64,000 bases of DNA from Corallococcus caeni (GCF_036245865.1 NZ_BTTW01000002.1:248001-312000), one strand, 5' to 3'. Shown: positions 34,452-43,298, counted from the stretch's first letter. Notes: a model not told the origin generated them from the letters alone. Translations and numbers: made by a program.

Positions 34452-35732
34452 CTACCGAAGCCGTGGATCTCCCGGAGGAGGCGATGAAGGCGTGCAATCC
34501 GTCGCCCCCGTGGTGGAGGGAGCATGAGGCAAATCACCCTCTTTGAGCACCACGTGAGTGTGTCCTCCCGAGTCGGTGGATGGAGGCTCGGGCAGGTTGT
34601 CCGGAGCCGCGTCCGTCATGTCCTCTCGGATGCACTTCTCACCGTGCTCGCAGGGAGCAGGCCCCGGGGCGGCTGAAGACAATGGCGTCCCGCTGTCGCG
34701 GCCCCAGGGGAGAACCTCTGCATGGGAGCGGAGTTCCCCCGTGAGCGCCGCGGTGTCGTCGGTGGCCTCGGCGGCTGGCCCGGATGCGCCGGGTTCATGC
34801 GCATCAACGCAAGGGGATGTCTCCATCGCATCGTCCTGCCCGGTGAGGACTGACGCGAGGACGTCGGAACTACCCGTCTCAAGGCAGTGCAGTGCTTCGG
34901 GCGCAGGGTCCGACGAGGGGGCGCTGCGGCCGCACTCCTGAACGTGCGGCGCCTCGGGGGACGCATGCTTCTGAGGCGCGGGGGTGAATTGGTCGAGCAT
35001 CCGCTCATCACAGGCCTTCAGCAGCGCCGGCAGCTGATGCTGGAGTGCCTGCAAGTCGCGCTCTTGCAGGGCGTCCTTCGCGCAGATGGCCCATTCGCGC
35101 AGCGACTCACCGCCCATGAAGGGCAGCAGCCGGGCCGCGATGCCCCTGAAGGCCCGTTGCAGCGATTGGATGAGGAGCAGGTGCCCGGGACGGGCAGCCG
35201 CCTGGGCCGCCAGCCGCAGCAACTCGAACTCCAGCTGCGCACAGCGCTCCCCGGGGTGCCAGCGCGCCGCGTCCCGGAGCTGGAAGAGGGTTTCTTCGAG
35301 CGGCCCCAGGCCCATGACGGAGGCATTCGCACAGCAGTCGGAGAGCAGTTCCACCAGCACCTGCCGCTTGAGGCTGAAGAAGCCCTCCAGGAGCCACCGA
35401 CACTCCTGGGAGCGCTCGTCATGTAGCGCCAGGCCCAGGTTCTCCAGCGTCAAGGACTCGTCCAGCGCCACCGCGCGCGCCTGGCGCCCGGGGTGCTGCA
35501 CCAGCAGGCCCCGTGCCGCCAGCCGCCGCAAGGCCTCGCGCACGGTGCCCCGGCTCACCCCATAGCGGCGCGCCATCATCCGCTCCGAGGCCAGCACCCC
35601 GCTCCTCGGCAGTCGCCCCAGCGCAATGTCCTGCTCGAGCTGCTCTTCCACGTACGCCACGAGCCCCACCCGCACCATTCCCGCCACCCTTCTCGCCAAT
35701 GCTTCGCCCATCCAACCAGAGGGGTCTGACAT
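34452..35732 (-). CDS. GntR family (FadR/FCD-type) regulator with long disordered tail
   Basis: 426 aa from ATG 35732; GTG 35747 is an alternative and neither has a clear ribosome-binding site. The GntR winged helix (about 25-90) shows LPRSGVLASERMMARRYGVSRGTVREALRRLAARGLL (landmarks ASERMMARRYGVSRGTVREAL). An FCD-like all-helical domain follows (about 95-255, RWLLEGFFSLKRQVLVELL). Residues about 260-426 are an acidic Pro/Ser/Glu-rich tail without predicted fold, absent from ordinary GntR proteins of about 230 residues. The 25-bp palindrome at 35798-35822 lies upstream and is the likely autoregulatory site. It is divergent from a serine hydrolase gene. Confidence 0.88.
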   Translation of the reverse strand: MSDPSGWMGEALARRVAGMVRVGLVAYVEEQLEQDIALGRLPRSGVLASERMMARRYGVSRGTVREALRRLAARGLLVQHPGRQARAVALDESLTLENLGLALHDERSQECRWLLEGFFSLKRQVLVELLSDCCANASVMGLGPLEETLFQLRDAARWHPGERCAQLEFELLRLAAQAAARPGHLLLIQSLQRAFRGIAARLLPFMGGESLREWAICAKDALQERDLQALQHQLPALLKACDERMLDQFTPAPQKHASPEAPHVQECGRSAPSSDPAPEALHCLETGSSDVLASVLTGQDDAMETSPCVDAHEPGASGPAAEATDDTAALTGELRSHAEVLPWGRDSGTPLSSAAPGPAPCEHGEKCIREDMTDAAPDNLPEPPSTDSGGHTHVVLKEGDLPHAPSTTGATDCTPSSPPPGDPRLR

Positions 35733-36081
35733 GGACGCGCGGCCCACCGTTCACGTCGCCTGCCGGGACAGCGCGGCCTCGGACGGCAGGCGGCGCGAAC
35801 TGGTCCGACAGTCGGACCAGTTGGTGGACTTCGCTCCCGGCAGGGCGCCTCCGTCCGTGACCTGTCCTGGCGGTCGTTCGGGCATACCGTCACGACACGG
35901 CGCAGCGTCCCGCCTGGTGTGTGCTCGCGGAGGGTTTCGGCGGCGCAGGGTTTGTGAACGCGCTTCTGGCGGTCTACGGAGATGACCGGCTGACGCGGTG
36001 CGCCCGCGCTGACCCAGGAGACCTCCCATCAAGCCGATGCGTTCCCAGTTGCCCGCTGCGTCTCATGAAGGGTCGCCGGGC
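35733..36081. other. 349-nt divergent region with the GntR operator
   Basis: This lies between the GntR gene (minus) and the hydrolase gene (plus). It holds the perfect palindrome at 35798-35822. Beyond that I see no short gene or other clear signal. Confidence 0.6.
35798..35822. promoter_or_regulatory. Perfect 25-bp palindrome, probable GntR operator
   Basis: AACTGGTCCGAC (35798-35809), a central A, and GTCGGACCAGTT (35811-35822) are exact reverse complements. Each half holds a TGGTCCGAC element close to the TnGTnnnACnA pattern of FadR-type GntR regulators. It lies 66-90 nt upstream of the GntR start. A copy with one mismatch lies at 4733-4757, and the 13-bp core recurs at 58751-58763. Confidence 0.8.
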
Positions 36082-37272
36082 ATGTCGCCCACTTCGCCCT
36101 TGCGCCTCTGCCTCGCCGTGCTCGCGCGATGCCTCGCGGTCTGCGGCCTCATGTTGGGGGTGGCGTGTGCTTCCACTCCGCCCGTGCCGGCCGTGGACGC
36201 GCGGGCCATCATCGCGGACGCGCGGAAGATCGTGACGCGGGATGGGGTGGAGGAGCTGCTCAAGATTCCGGTGGGCGGGACCGAGCAGTGGATATCCGTC
36301 CGGGGGCGTGACCGGGACAATCCCATCCTGCTGATGATCCACGGGGGACCGGCCTCCCCGGAGCTGCCGACGAGCTGGGCCTTCCAGGGCGGCTGGGAGG
36401 ATTTCTTCACCGTGGTGCAGTGGGACCAGCGCGGCAGCGGCAAGACGTACACCGCGAACGACCCTGCCCGCATCGCCTCCACGTTGTCGCTCGACCGCAT
36501 CACCGAGGACGCCGCCGAGGTCGTCCAGTACCTGCGAAGCCGCTATGGCAAGGACAAGGTCTTCGTCCTGGGACACTCCTGGGGGAGCCTCGTTGGACTG
36601 GGCCTGGCCCACCGCCATCCCGAGCTGCTGTTCGCCTACGTGGGGATGGGGCAGGTCATCAGCGGCCAGGAGAACGAGCGCGTCAGCTATGCCCTCACGC
36701 TCGCCGCGGCGGAGGCCGCCCACCACACGGAAGCCCTCCAGGAGTTGAAGGCGCTCGCGCCCTATCCGGAAGCGGACGGGTCGCTGCCCCTCCAGAAGAT
36801 CGGCATCGAGCGCAAGTGGTCCAACGCGTTCGGAGGCCTGGTGCATGGCCGCGACGGCATCCTCCACTACCTCAACCTGGCCGAACTCTCCCCCGACTAC
36901 ACCGCTCAAGACGTGGCGGCGATGGACCTGGGCTCCCAGCTGTCGTTGCCGCGCCTGCTGCCGGACATGGCGCGGTTCGACTTCCTGCGGGTCACGGACT
37001 TCGGCTGCCCGATCATCCTGTTCGCGGGGCGGCACGATACGACGACGCCCTCGCAGGTCGCGGCGGACTGGCTCCAGCGGGTGCGTGCGCCGGGCAGGCA
37101 GCTCGTCTGGTTCGAGCACTCCGCCCACATGATGATGGTGGAGGAGCCCGGACGCGTGCTCCTCCACCTGGTGCAGGACGTGCTGCCGCTGGCGGCGCGC
37201 GGCCCGGCTCAGGCTCAGTACTCGTGCTGGATGAGCCAGAACACTGCCGTGCGGTGCGACACGGGGAAGTAG
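36082..37272 (+). CDS. Alpha/beta hydrolase, proline iminopeptidase-like (S33), probable lipoprotein
   Basis: 396 aa from ATG 36082; an in-frame ATG at 36037 would extend the N-terminus. The N-terminal hydrophobic segment ends in GVAC (Cys29), a weak lipobox. The hydrolase core shows the oxyanion motif IHGGPASPE, WDQRGSGKT typical of prolyl iminopeptidases, and nucleophile Ser166 in LGHSWGS; Asp and His follow in AGRHDTTTP and FEHSAHMM. Members release N-terminal proline or hydrolyse esters. The last 19 codons overlap the 3' end of the convergent gene at 37215. Divergence from the GntR gene suggests it is a regulated target. Confidence 0.88.
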   Translation: MSPTSPLRLCLAVLARCLAVCGLMLGVACASTPPVPAVDARAIIADARKIVTRDGVEELLKIPVGGTEQWISVRGRDRDNPILLMIHGGPASPELPTSWAFQGGWEDFFTVVQWDQRGSGKTYTANDPARIASTLSLDRITEDAAEVVQYLRSRYGKDKVFVLGHSWGSLVGLGLAHRHPELLFAYVGMGQVISGQENERVSYALTLAAAEAAHHTEALQELKALAPYPEADGSLPLQKIGIERKWSNAFGGLVHGRDGILHYLNLAELSPDYTAQDVAAMDLGSQLSLPRLLPDMARFDFLRVTDFGCPIILFAGRHDTTTPSQVAADWLQRVRAPGRQLVWFEHSAHMMMVEEPGRVLLHLVQDVLPLAARGPAQAQYSCWMSQNTAVRCDTGK

Positions 37273-38474
37273 ACGATGTAGAGGTTGTGGAAGTCGTGCG
37301 CGCCCGCGGCCACCAGCGGGTCGTCGTAGAAGTGCGCCACCTGCGGCACCTCCGTGCCGTTGCCCAGCTCCTGCGGCAGCACCTGGCCCAGGTCCGGGAA
37401 GGCCCACGCGATGCGGCTCGCGAAGTCCGCGTACGTCAGGTTCGGATATCGCGTGAACTGCACGCGTGGGTCGGTGGACAGCTCCGGCAGCGCGGCGAAG
37501 GCGCCCTCCACCACCCAGTCCAGCTGCGTGGCCTGCGTGCCCGCGATGGAAGGCACGTTGAACGTCCAGAGGAACTCGTCGCAGAAGTTCTCGCCCGTCT
37601 TGCACCACGTGTGGCCCGTGGCCCGGGCCTCGTTGATGGCGTCGTTGTCCTCCAGCGCCGCGAGGGGCAGCGGGCCCGCGCCGTAGTAGCGCTGGTAGAA
37701 GTCCTTGCACACCGGCCACATGCGCGACGTGAAGGCGGCCTCGCCGTTGGCGCACCAGGCCTTCTGGCCGGAGGGCACCGCGCACTCCGCCAGCCAGGCG
37801 TTGTGCGCGTCCTGCGCGTCCGTGCACTGGGGCAGCGCCTGCGCCGGTGTCACCTGCTGCGTCTCCACCACGCTCTCGTCACACACCTCGATGCGCGTGG
37901 CCACGTCCAGGTCGCACGCGGTGAACAGGTCATCCTGCGCGCAGGCACTGTTGAGACAGCCCAGCGCCAGGCGGAACTGCTTGCCTGCGCCCGTGCCGGT
38001 GCTCACCACCGCCAGGTATTCGCCGCCCTGGGCCAGCGTCAGGCTGGCCACCTTGGACAGCTGGCCGTAGCCCGCGTCGTCGTCCTGCGCGAGCACCGTG
38101 GTGCCATAGCTGCCATTGGCGTTCTTCGGGCCGTAGATGAACAGGCCCGTGTCCAGGTACATGCTGCTGCCCAGGTGCGTCACCTCCAGGCTCACCTGCG
38201 CGCCCGCGGCCACGGTGAAGCTGAAGGACAGGTACTGCGGGTTCGTCGTGAACCGCGTCTGCACCGCGTCGTTCAGCCCCACCGGGCCCAGGAACGCCGT
38301 GCTGTCCACGATGTTGCCGCTCGGGGGCGCGGGCGGCGGGTACAGCACCGGCCGCGTGCTCGCACCGACCTCCGCGGGAGCCTCCGCGGACGCCACCGGC
38401 TCCTGCGACGGACCACACGCCGCAATGAGCAACGACGGCACCAGCCACCACAGCCGAGTCCAGGCGTGACGCAT
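37215..38474 (-). CDS. Secreted lipoprotein of unknown function
   Basis: 419 aa. The lipobox is LIAAC (Cys20), followed by a Pro/Ala linker. Residues about 55-170 form a beta-rich region reminiscent of pre-peptidase C-terminal domains (YLSFSFTVAAGAQVSLEV, LFIYGPKNANGSYG, GGEYLAVVSTGTG). The rest is Cys-rich (ALGCLNSACAQDDLF, CTDAQDAHNAWLAECAVPSG in part, KAWCANGEAAF) and ends in a compact region with NLTYADFASRIAWAFPDLG. I do not recognise the C-terminal domain. It probably sits on the outer membrane or is exported. The gene overlaps the convergent hydrolase by 58 nt. Confidence 0.8.
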   Translation of the reverse strand: MRHAWTRLWWLVPSLLIAACGPSQEPVASAEAPAEVGASTRPVLYPPPAPPSGNIVDSTAFLGPVGLNDAVQTRFTTNPQYLSFSFTVAAGAQVSLEVTHLGSSMYLDTGLFIYGPKNANGSYGTTVLAQDDDAGYGQLSKVASLTLAQGGEYLAVVSTGTGAGKQFRLALGCLNSACAQDDLFTACDLDVATRIEVCDESVVETQQVTPAQALPQCTDAQDAHNAWLAECAVPSGQKAWCANGEAAFTSRMWPVCKDFYQRYYGAGPLPLAALEDNDAINEARATGHTWCKTGENFCDEFLWTFNVPSIAGTQATQLDWVVEGAFAALPELSTDPRVQFTRYPNLTYADFASRIAWAFPDLGQVLPQELGNGTEVPQVAHFYDDPLVAAGAHDFHNLYIVYFPVSHRTAVFWLIQHEY

Positions 38475-38562
38475 GAAACACTTCCTTGTCTTTGAGGGAA
38501 TGCAGCTTTGAGACGGGAGGCGTGTTTCACACCCGGAGGTAGGCGTTCAAGTCACAACCGGT

Positions 38563-38895
38563 TCACGGGGCCGGAGGCAGGCCCTGGAACCAGGTGGCGT
38601 AGGGGGTGTTGCGCACGAGGCGCCGGTTGAGGTCCGGCGTCCCGTCCGTCCACCACGGCGGGCCCCGTTCCCCCAGGCCCACCTTGGCACGGTGCACGCG
38701 CTGACGGGCGCGGTGTTCCGCTGCCACGTCCCGCGCGCGCTTCGCCCGGCCCACGTCGGCGCGGGCTCGCATCAGCGCGGCCACCAGCAGCGCCCGCTGC
38801 CGGGGCCCGAGCGCCGGGTTGGAACGGCGCCACAGCCGCCCATCCACCACCAGGTAGCGCCCATCCGGGGTAGTGGGGGGCGGCGGCTTCGTCAC
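38563..38895 (-). CDS. Small hypothetical protein coupled to the esterase gene
   Basis: 110 aa from GTG 38895, overlapping the esterase stop by 4 nt (GTGA), which supports this start and translational coupling. Landmarks: TPDGRYLVVDGRLWRRSNPAL, then a basic helix RQRALLVAALMRARADVGRAK, HRAKVGLGERGPPWWTDGTPD in part, and a C-terminal TPYATWFQ. There is no signal peptide or membrane segment, so it is likely cytosolic. I do not know its function. Pairing with a secreted esterase may be coincidental to the operon. Confidence 0.7.
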   Translation of the reverse strand: MTKPPPPTTPDGRYLVVDGRLWRRSNPALGPRQRALLVAALMRARADVGRAKRARDVAAEHRARQRVHRAKVGLGERGPPWWTDGTPDLNRRLVRNTPYATWFQGLPPAP

Positions 38896-40448
38896 TGCTT
38901 GACGGGATACAGGAAGCGCAGGATGTCGCCGAAGCGCGCGCTCCACGACGCCTCGTTGTGCTGGCCTCCCTCCACCACCGTGTACTTGAGGTCGCTGCCC
39001 AGCACCCAGCCCTTGGTCACCAGCGCGTCGCGCAGCGCCTCGGCATCCGACACCGTCTCCGCCTGGCTGCCGGAGCCCTCGTTGGTGCCGATGTCCTCCC
39101 AGATGCGCAGCGCGGGCTTCGTGCTCAGGGCGTTCACCTCCGAGAGGAGTTCCCGGTCCGCCCACCACACCGACGGCGACACCACGCCCAGGCGGCTGAA
39201 GACGTCCGGGTGCTTGAGCCCCAGCGACATGGACACCAGCCCGCCCAGCGACGAGCCCGCGAGCCCGGTGAACTCCGCCTCCGGCTTCGTGCGGAACTCC
39301 GCGTCGATGCGCGGCTTCAGCTCCTGGATGAGAAACTGGCCGTACACGTCCGCGCGGCCCGCGTCCGGGTACTCCGGCGGGAAGGGCACGGGCGTGTACT
39401 CCGCGATGCGGTCGCTGGTGTTGTAGACGCCTACGATGATGAGCGGCTCCACCTGGCCGGACTCCACCAGCGCCTGCGCCGTCTCATCCACGTTCCACTC
39501 CCCGGCGAACGCGGTGCTCACGTCCATCAGGTTCTGGCCGTCGTGCATGTAGAGCACCGGGTAGCGGCGCGCGGTGTCCGCCTCGTAGCCGGGCGGCAGC
39601 CAGATGATGACGTCGCGCGGCTTGAGCGTGGGGTCCGCGGGCACGACGTTGCGCAGGTAGCGCACGTCGCCGGTGAGCGGCGGAGGCGGCGGGGGCGTGG
39701 TGAGGTCCGCCCAGCCCTTGACCACCACGGGCACGCGCTCGAAGCCGCCGCCGGTGGTGAAGGTGTGGTTGGCCACCTCCGCGCCCGTGTCGCTCTTCTC
39801 CACCGTCTCCCACGAGCCGCGCGTCACCTTGAACTCCAGTCCCGTACCCAGGGCGAAGGTGACGGCGCCGGCGTAGGCGTTGTCCACGGCCTTGTAGAGC
39901 TCCACCTCCGCGCCATTCCAGTTCCCCAGTTCCGGCTGGTTTCCGGACAGCCACACCTTGGCTTCCACCGGCGTGATGTCCGGCACCTGGACGATGAACA
40001 CGGTCCTCGCGCCTGTCTGCCCCCCCTCCGCGCCGAAGCGCTCCACCGTGAGGGCGACATTCTCCTCGTTCTCATGGACGGTGACGGTGCGCTCGGCTTC
40101 CGGCGCCCCCTGCGCGTCCAGCGCCACCTGGGCCGTGGGCGCGGTCATCCGCACGGCATAGGTGAAGGCGGTGTCCTTGGGCAGCCGGGCCTTCAGGCTG
40201 AACACCCGGCCCCCCTGATAGACGAGCTCCAGGCCCCGCCCGTCCGTGCCGCTGAACGTGGCGCTGGGGCCGGTGAGGAAGAGCTCCGCGTTGGCCGGCG
40301 TCTCCGGCGGCACGGTGAGGTCGAACTGCACGTCGGAGAACAGCTGTTCGACGGGCTTCGGGTCGTCGGACCTGCAACCCCAGAGGGCCGTCAGCGCCAG
40401 GACAAGCAACAGGGTGGGCCGCGAGGGCCGGAAGGACGACAACGCCAT
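38892..40448 (-). CDS. Esterase lipoprotein (enterochelin esterase-like) with CBM20-like module
   Basis: 518 aa. The lipobox is ALWGC (Cys25). A beta-rich N-terminal part (30-145) is followed by a CBM20-like starch-binding module (about 148-235, FIVQVPDITPVEAKVWLSGNQPELGNWNG in part: landmark LSGNQPELGNW), a Pro linker (PPPPPP), and an esterase D/Fes-type alpha/beta-hydrolase domain (about 265-518) with YMHDGQNLMD, nucleophile Ser in LAGSSLGGL, IWEDIGTNEG and the catalytic His in GGQHNEASW. It probably hydrolyses esters at the cell surface, perhaps on carbohydrate. It is translationally coupled to the small gene at 38563-38895. Confidence 0.88.
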   Translation of the reverse strand: MALSSFRPSRPTLLLVLALTALWGCRSDDPKPVEQLFSDVQFDLTVPPETPANAELFLTGPSATFSGTDGRGLELVYQGGRVFSLKARLPKDTAFTYAVRMTAPTAQVALDAQGAPEAERTVTVHENEENVALTVERFGAEGGQTGARTVFIVQVPDITPVEAKVWLSGNQPELGNWNGAEVELYKAVDNAYAGAVTFALGTGLEFKVTRGSWETVEKSDTGAEVANHTFTTGGGFERVPVVVKGWADLTTPPPPPPLTGDVRYLRNVVPADPTLKPRDVIIWLPPGYEADTARRYPVLYMHDGQNLMDVSTAFAGEWNVDETAQALVESGQVEPLIIVGVYNTSDRIAEYTPVPFPPEYPDAGRADVYGQFLIQELKPRIDAEFRTKPEAEFTGLAGSSLGGLVSMSLGLKHPDVFSRLGVVSPSVWWADRELLSEVNALSTKPALRIWEDIGTNEGSGSQAETVSDAEALRDALVTKGWVLGSDLKYTVVEGGQHNEASWSARFGDILRFLYPVKQ

Positions 40449-40673
40449 GGATGGATGGGCCTCCGGGGGCGCGAAGACAGGCCCCCTCGTGAAGGCGCAC
40501 CCTAGCAGCGCGCCCCGACACCTTCAGGCGGGCCCGGACAACCCGGACGTCCGGTGTGGACCATCCCCGGAGGCAGGCACTTGGCAGATGATGGACAGTG
40601 CCTACCTTGCGCCGCGCACCGGGGAGGGCGGGACACATACCGCCACCCCCCTCAAGCGAAGGAGTCGTACCGC

Positions 40674-40877
40674 ATGAAGAAGCTGACCCTGCTGGCCTTG
40701 ACGCTGGGCGCCCTGTCCGTGGGCACGGGCTGTCACCGCAACACCCGCGAGGCCGCCAAGGACGACATGGAGGAGACCGGCGACAAGGCCAAGGACAAGG
40801 CCGAGGACGCCGCCGACGCCACGGGCGACGCCATGGAGAAGGCCGGCGACAAGGTCGAGGACGCGACGGACAAGTAG
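40674..40877 (+). CDS. Small lipoprotein with amphipathic Lys/Asp/Glu repeats
   Basis: 67 aa from ATG 40674 with GAAGGAG upstream. The signal peptide ends in VGTGC (Cys20). The mature 47 residues are repeats of the type DKAKDKAEDAADATGDAMEK, an 11-residue-periodic amphipathic helix seen in small envelope or stress proteins (YtxH/apolipoprotein-like). It probably lies on the periplasmic face of a membrane. It is transcribed alone, and a hairpin follows 74 nt after the stop. Confidence 0.8.
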   Translation: MKKLTLLALTLGALSVGTGCHRNTREAAKDDMEETGDKAKDKAEDAADATGDAMEKAGDKVEDATDK

Positions 40878-40951
40878 TCTCTCGCGGAGGGGTGAAGGCC
40901 CGTGGGTCCGGTGTCGTCTTCCGGAGGCGGGTCGGGTCGCCCTGACACACG

Positions 40952-40995
40952 CACCCCGGACGCCGGAACCCTTCGCGGTGCCGGCCTCCGGGGTG
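40952..40995 (+). terminator. Hairpin after the small lipoprotein gene
   Basis: CACCCCGGA then CCGG (within 40952-40966) pairs with CCGG then TCCGGGGTG (40981-40995), interrupted by a one-base mismatch, around a 14-nt loop; TTGTCG follows. Confidence 0.5.
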
Positions 40996-40999
40996 TTGT

Positions 41000-41523
41000 C
41001 GTTCGCGGGCTCGGTCCAGGAAGCTCCAGATGCTCAGGTACAGGCGGAGCGGCTGGCTGCCGCCCTGCGTGGTGCCGTAATCCGACGGTGGACGTGAGCT
41101 GCCGGTCATCGGCGCCGTTCTGCGTGGCGCTCTGGCGATGAGCGGCGCGCCGCTGTTCACACGCCAGGTGGCCTGTTCCTGCGCGCTGGCGGTGTTGCTG
41201 ATGGACGTGCGCGCGCTGACGCGGCCCAGGTGGTCGAAGCGGGCGAGGCGCGGGGAACAGCCCTCCCGGGCGGTGCACGAGGCCATCCCACCCGTCGTAG
41301 CGGATCCACCGCGAGCAGTTGAGCCGCGGCCACAGCGGGTTGGAGCCGCTGAGGGTCCGACGGTGTCCTTGCCGTCATGGGAGACGCGCTTCGAGGACGC
41401 GGGCAGGTCCTCGTGGGCCGGCGCGGACAGCAGCAGGCCTCCGAGCGCGAAGGAGGAGACGGCCAGCGAGCGAAGCCAGGACGGAACGAGGCCCGGCAGG
41501 CCTTGCGAGGAGTGAGGGGGCAT
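41000..41523 (-). pseudogene. Decayed sister copy of the 41745-43094 secreted-protein gene
   Basis: The first codons from ATG 41523 encode a signal peptide (PSWLRSLAVSSFALGGLLLSAPAH) that is plainly homologous to the intact neighbour (PSWLRALTLSSFAMGGLLVAAPAH), in both cases given here only as landmarks. The leader also matches: AAGGGATTGCCACATG here, AAGGGACTGCACCATG there. A short SHDGKDT resembles its SYDGTDK. Beyond that the similarity is lost, the frame runs on without a stop through the antisense of the small lipoprotein and esterase genes, and plausible coding jumps to another frame. Deletion and frameshift after tandem duplication is the simplest reading. The left boundary is approximate. 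Confidence 0.55.
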
Positions 41524-41744
41524 GTGGCAATCCCTTACGCGGAAGGGGGCCGCCCCCCGACGCTTGAGGTCGGAGGGCGGTTTCCCGTCAGGGCAGGCCC
41601 CGTACCTGGGATTGCGGCGTGTCTGCGATTGTCGCTGGCTTCGGAGGGAATGCTTGGATTCAAACTATTTTCGCGAAGTCTTTTCTTGCATTGGGATTGT
41701 ATCCCTCCGCGTTACGCGAACCCCGCCGGGTGTAGCGCGGAGGG

Positions 41745-43094
41745 CTACAGGCCGAAGAAGGCGTTGATGCTCTGGGTCAGGACGGTCTGGTTGCCCATGC
41801 CGGTGGCGCTGTCCCACGCGCGGCCCACGGGGTTCAGGCCTCCGCCAGGGCACACCGCGACGCCCTCGACGGCGATGGCGTAGCCACCCCGCGCGCGAGC
41901 CTGGGGCTGCCAGAAGTCGATGTTGCCGTTGTAGGCATAGAAGGCCTCGCCGGACGTCTGGACGTAGCCGGAGCCGCTGCCCGAGTTGCTGACGGTGGCC
42001 GACACGTCGAAGTGGCTGTCAGGGTGCGCGAAGCGGGTCTCGTTCAGCAGCGGGCTCAGGCTGTTGCCCAGGTGGTACTTGCTCTGCTCCTTGGCCGTGG
42101 CGTTGAGGATGGTGGGCGGGGGGAAGGGCGTGGGGCTGTACGCGCCAACGATGCCGGTGATGCGGCCGAAGTGCCTGAACCGGCCGCTGCACGTCCCCGC
42201 GCAGGTGCTGTAGACGGGCTGGGGCATGAGCACGGACTTCACCAGCCCCCCCGGCTGCCGGATGCCGATGTGCTGCTGGAGGATGGAGCCCAGCGACTGG
42301 CAGCGCAGGTTCAGGGTGACCCGGCTGCTGCCCTGCGCGGACAGGCGCGCGTTCGAGGGGCGGGTCCTGCTCAGGGGGCGCGCGTACAGTTCGTGCGCCG
42401 CGCCCAGGCCCGTCCCCTGCGTGTTGCTGCGCGCATGGGAGGCCTCCCAGGAGCACCGGCAGCCCGTGGCGGGGCCGTACCGGACCAGGCCCTGGGCGTA
42501 GCCGAGGACCTCGCCGTACAGCGCGGGCTCGCGCCGGGCCACCTCGTGCACCAGGTCGAACTCCTTCTCCCCCAGTTCCTTCTCCAGGGTGGTGAGGGTC
42601 TTCTGCAGGGCGTCACTCACGTGCAGGACCTCGCGGCTGGCGGAGATGCCCGGGGCGGCCGTCAGCTGACAGGTCTTCTCGTCCTCGCAGGCGAGGCTGA
42701 CGTCATAGGGCTGGCTGGCCAGCTCCTCGCCCTTGTCGCTTCGCAGCACCAGCTTCTGCGCCCAGCCCGTCTCCCACGGCTCCTGCACGGCGCCGGTGAG
42801 CTTCACCTCTGTCTCCTCGCCGGCCTTCGGCGAGAGGCGCTCGCTCGCGGTGGGCTTGTCCGTGCCGTCATAGGACAGGACCTCCACCTCCCCGGGCAGC
42901 GACGAGGACTCCGCGGCCCAGCGGATGCGCGCGGTCAGCTCGCCGTCCTGCATGGACACGTCGACGATGGTGGCGGGGGCCTCCTCCGATTCGTCGGCGT
43001 GGGCGGGCGCGGCCACCAGCAGGCCGCCCATGGCGAACGAGGAGAGGGTCAGGGCGCGAAGCCAGGACGGGGCGAGGGGGGAACGACGGGGCAT
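41745..43094 (-). CDS. Secreted protein of unknown function
   Basis: 449 aa from ATG 43094, preceded by AAGGGA. The signal peptide ends near PAHAD (residue 29). Residues 30-150 are beta-rich and acidic (ATIVDVSMQDGELTARIRWA, DKGEELASQPYDVSLACEDE). The middle holds a helical stretch KTLTTLEKELGEKEFDLVHE and several cysteines (GCRCSWEASHARS, RCQSLG, CAGTCSGRF). The C-terminus has DSHFDVSATVSNSGSGSGY and GNIDFWQPQARARGGYAIAV. I recognise no family. It is probably exported across the inner membrane. A degenerate sister copy lies downstream at 41000-41523. Confidence 0.75.
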   Translation of the reverse strand: MPRRSPLAPSWLRALTLSSFAMGGLLVAAPAHADESEEAPATIVDVSMQDGELTARIRWAAESSSLPGEVEVLSYDGTDKPTASERLSPKAGEETEVKLTGAVQEPWETGWAQKLVLRSDKGEELASQPYDVSLACEDEKTCQLTAAPGISASREVLHVSDALQKTLTTLEKELGEKEFDLVHEVARREPALYGEVLGYAQGLVRYGPATGCRCSWEASHARSNTQGTGLGAAHELYARPLSRTRPSNARLSAQGSSRVTLNLRCQSLGSILQQHIGIRQPGGLVKSVLMPQPVYSTCAGTCSGRFRHFGRITGIVGAYSPTPFPPPTILNATAKEQSKYHLGNSLSPLLNETRFAHPDSHFDVSATVSNSGSGSGYVQTSGEAFYAYNGNIDFWQPQARARGGYAIAVEGVAVCPGGGLNPVGRAWDSATGMGNQTVLTQSINAFFGL

Positions 43095-43298
43095 GGTGCA
43101 GTCCCTTGGGAAGAAGGTTCCGCCATTGCTGACACGGGCTGTCAGGATTGGCGGGCCGCCCAAGAGCAGGTTGCGTGCCATTCATGGGCACCCGCGGGGA
43201 GGCGCGCCCGACGCTGTTTTTGTAACGCGAAACGCTACCCGGGCCGGCGCGGGCCCACGGCTTCGGGCGGTCCCGGTGCGTCGTCGCCATGCTAGAAC

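Noticed and set aside
40072-41523. 483-codon minus-strand frame taken as one intact gene
   Set aside because: Only its first ~40 codons resemble a real protein; it continues antisense through two other genes, so it is treated as a pseudogene remnant.
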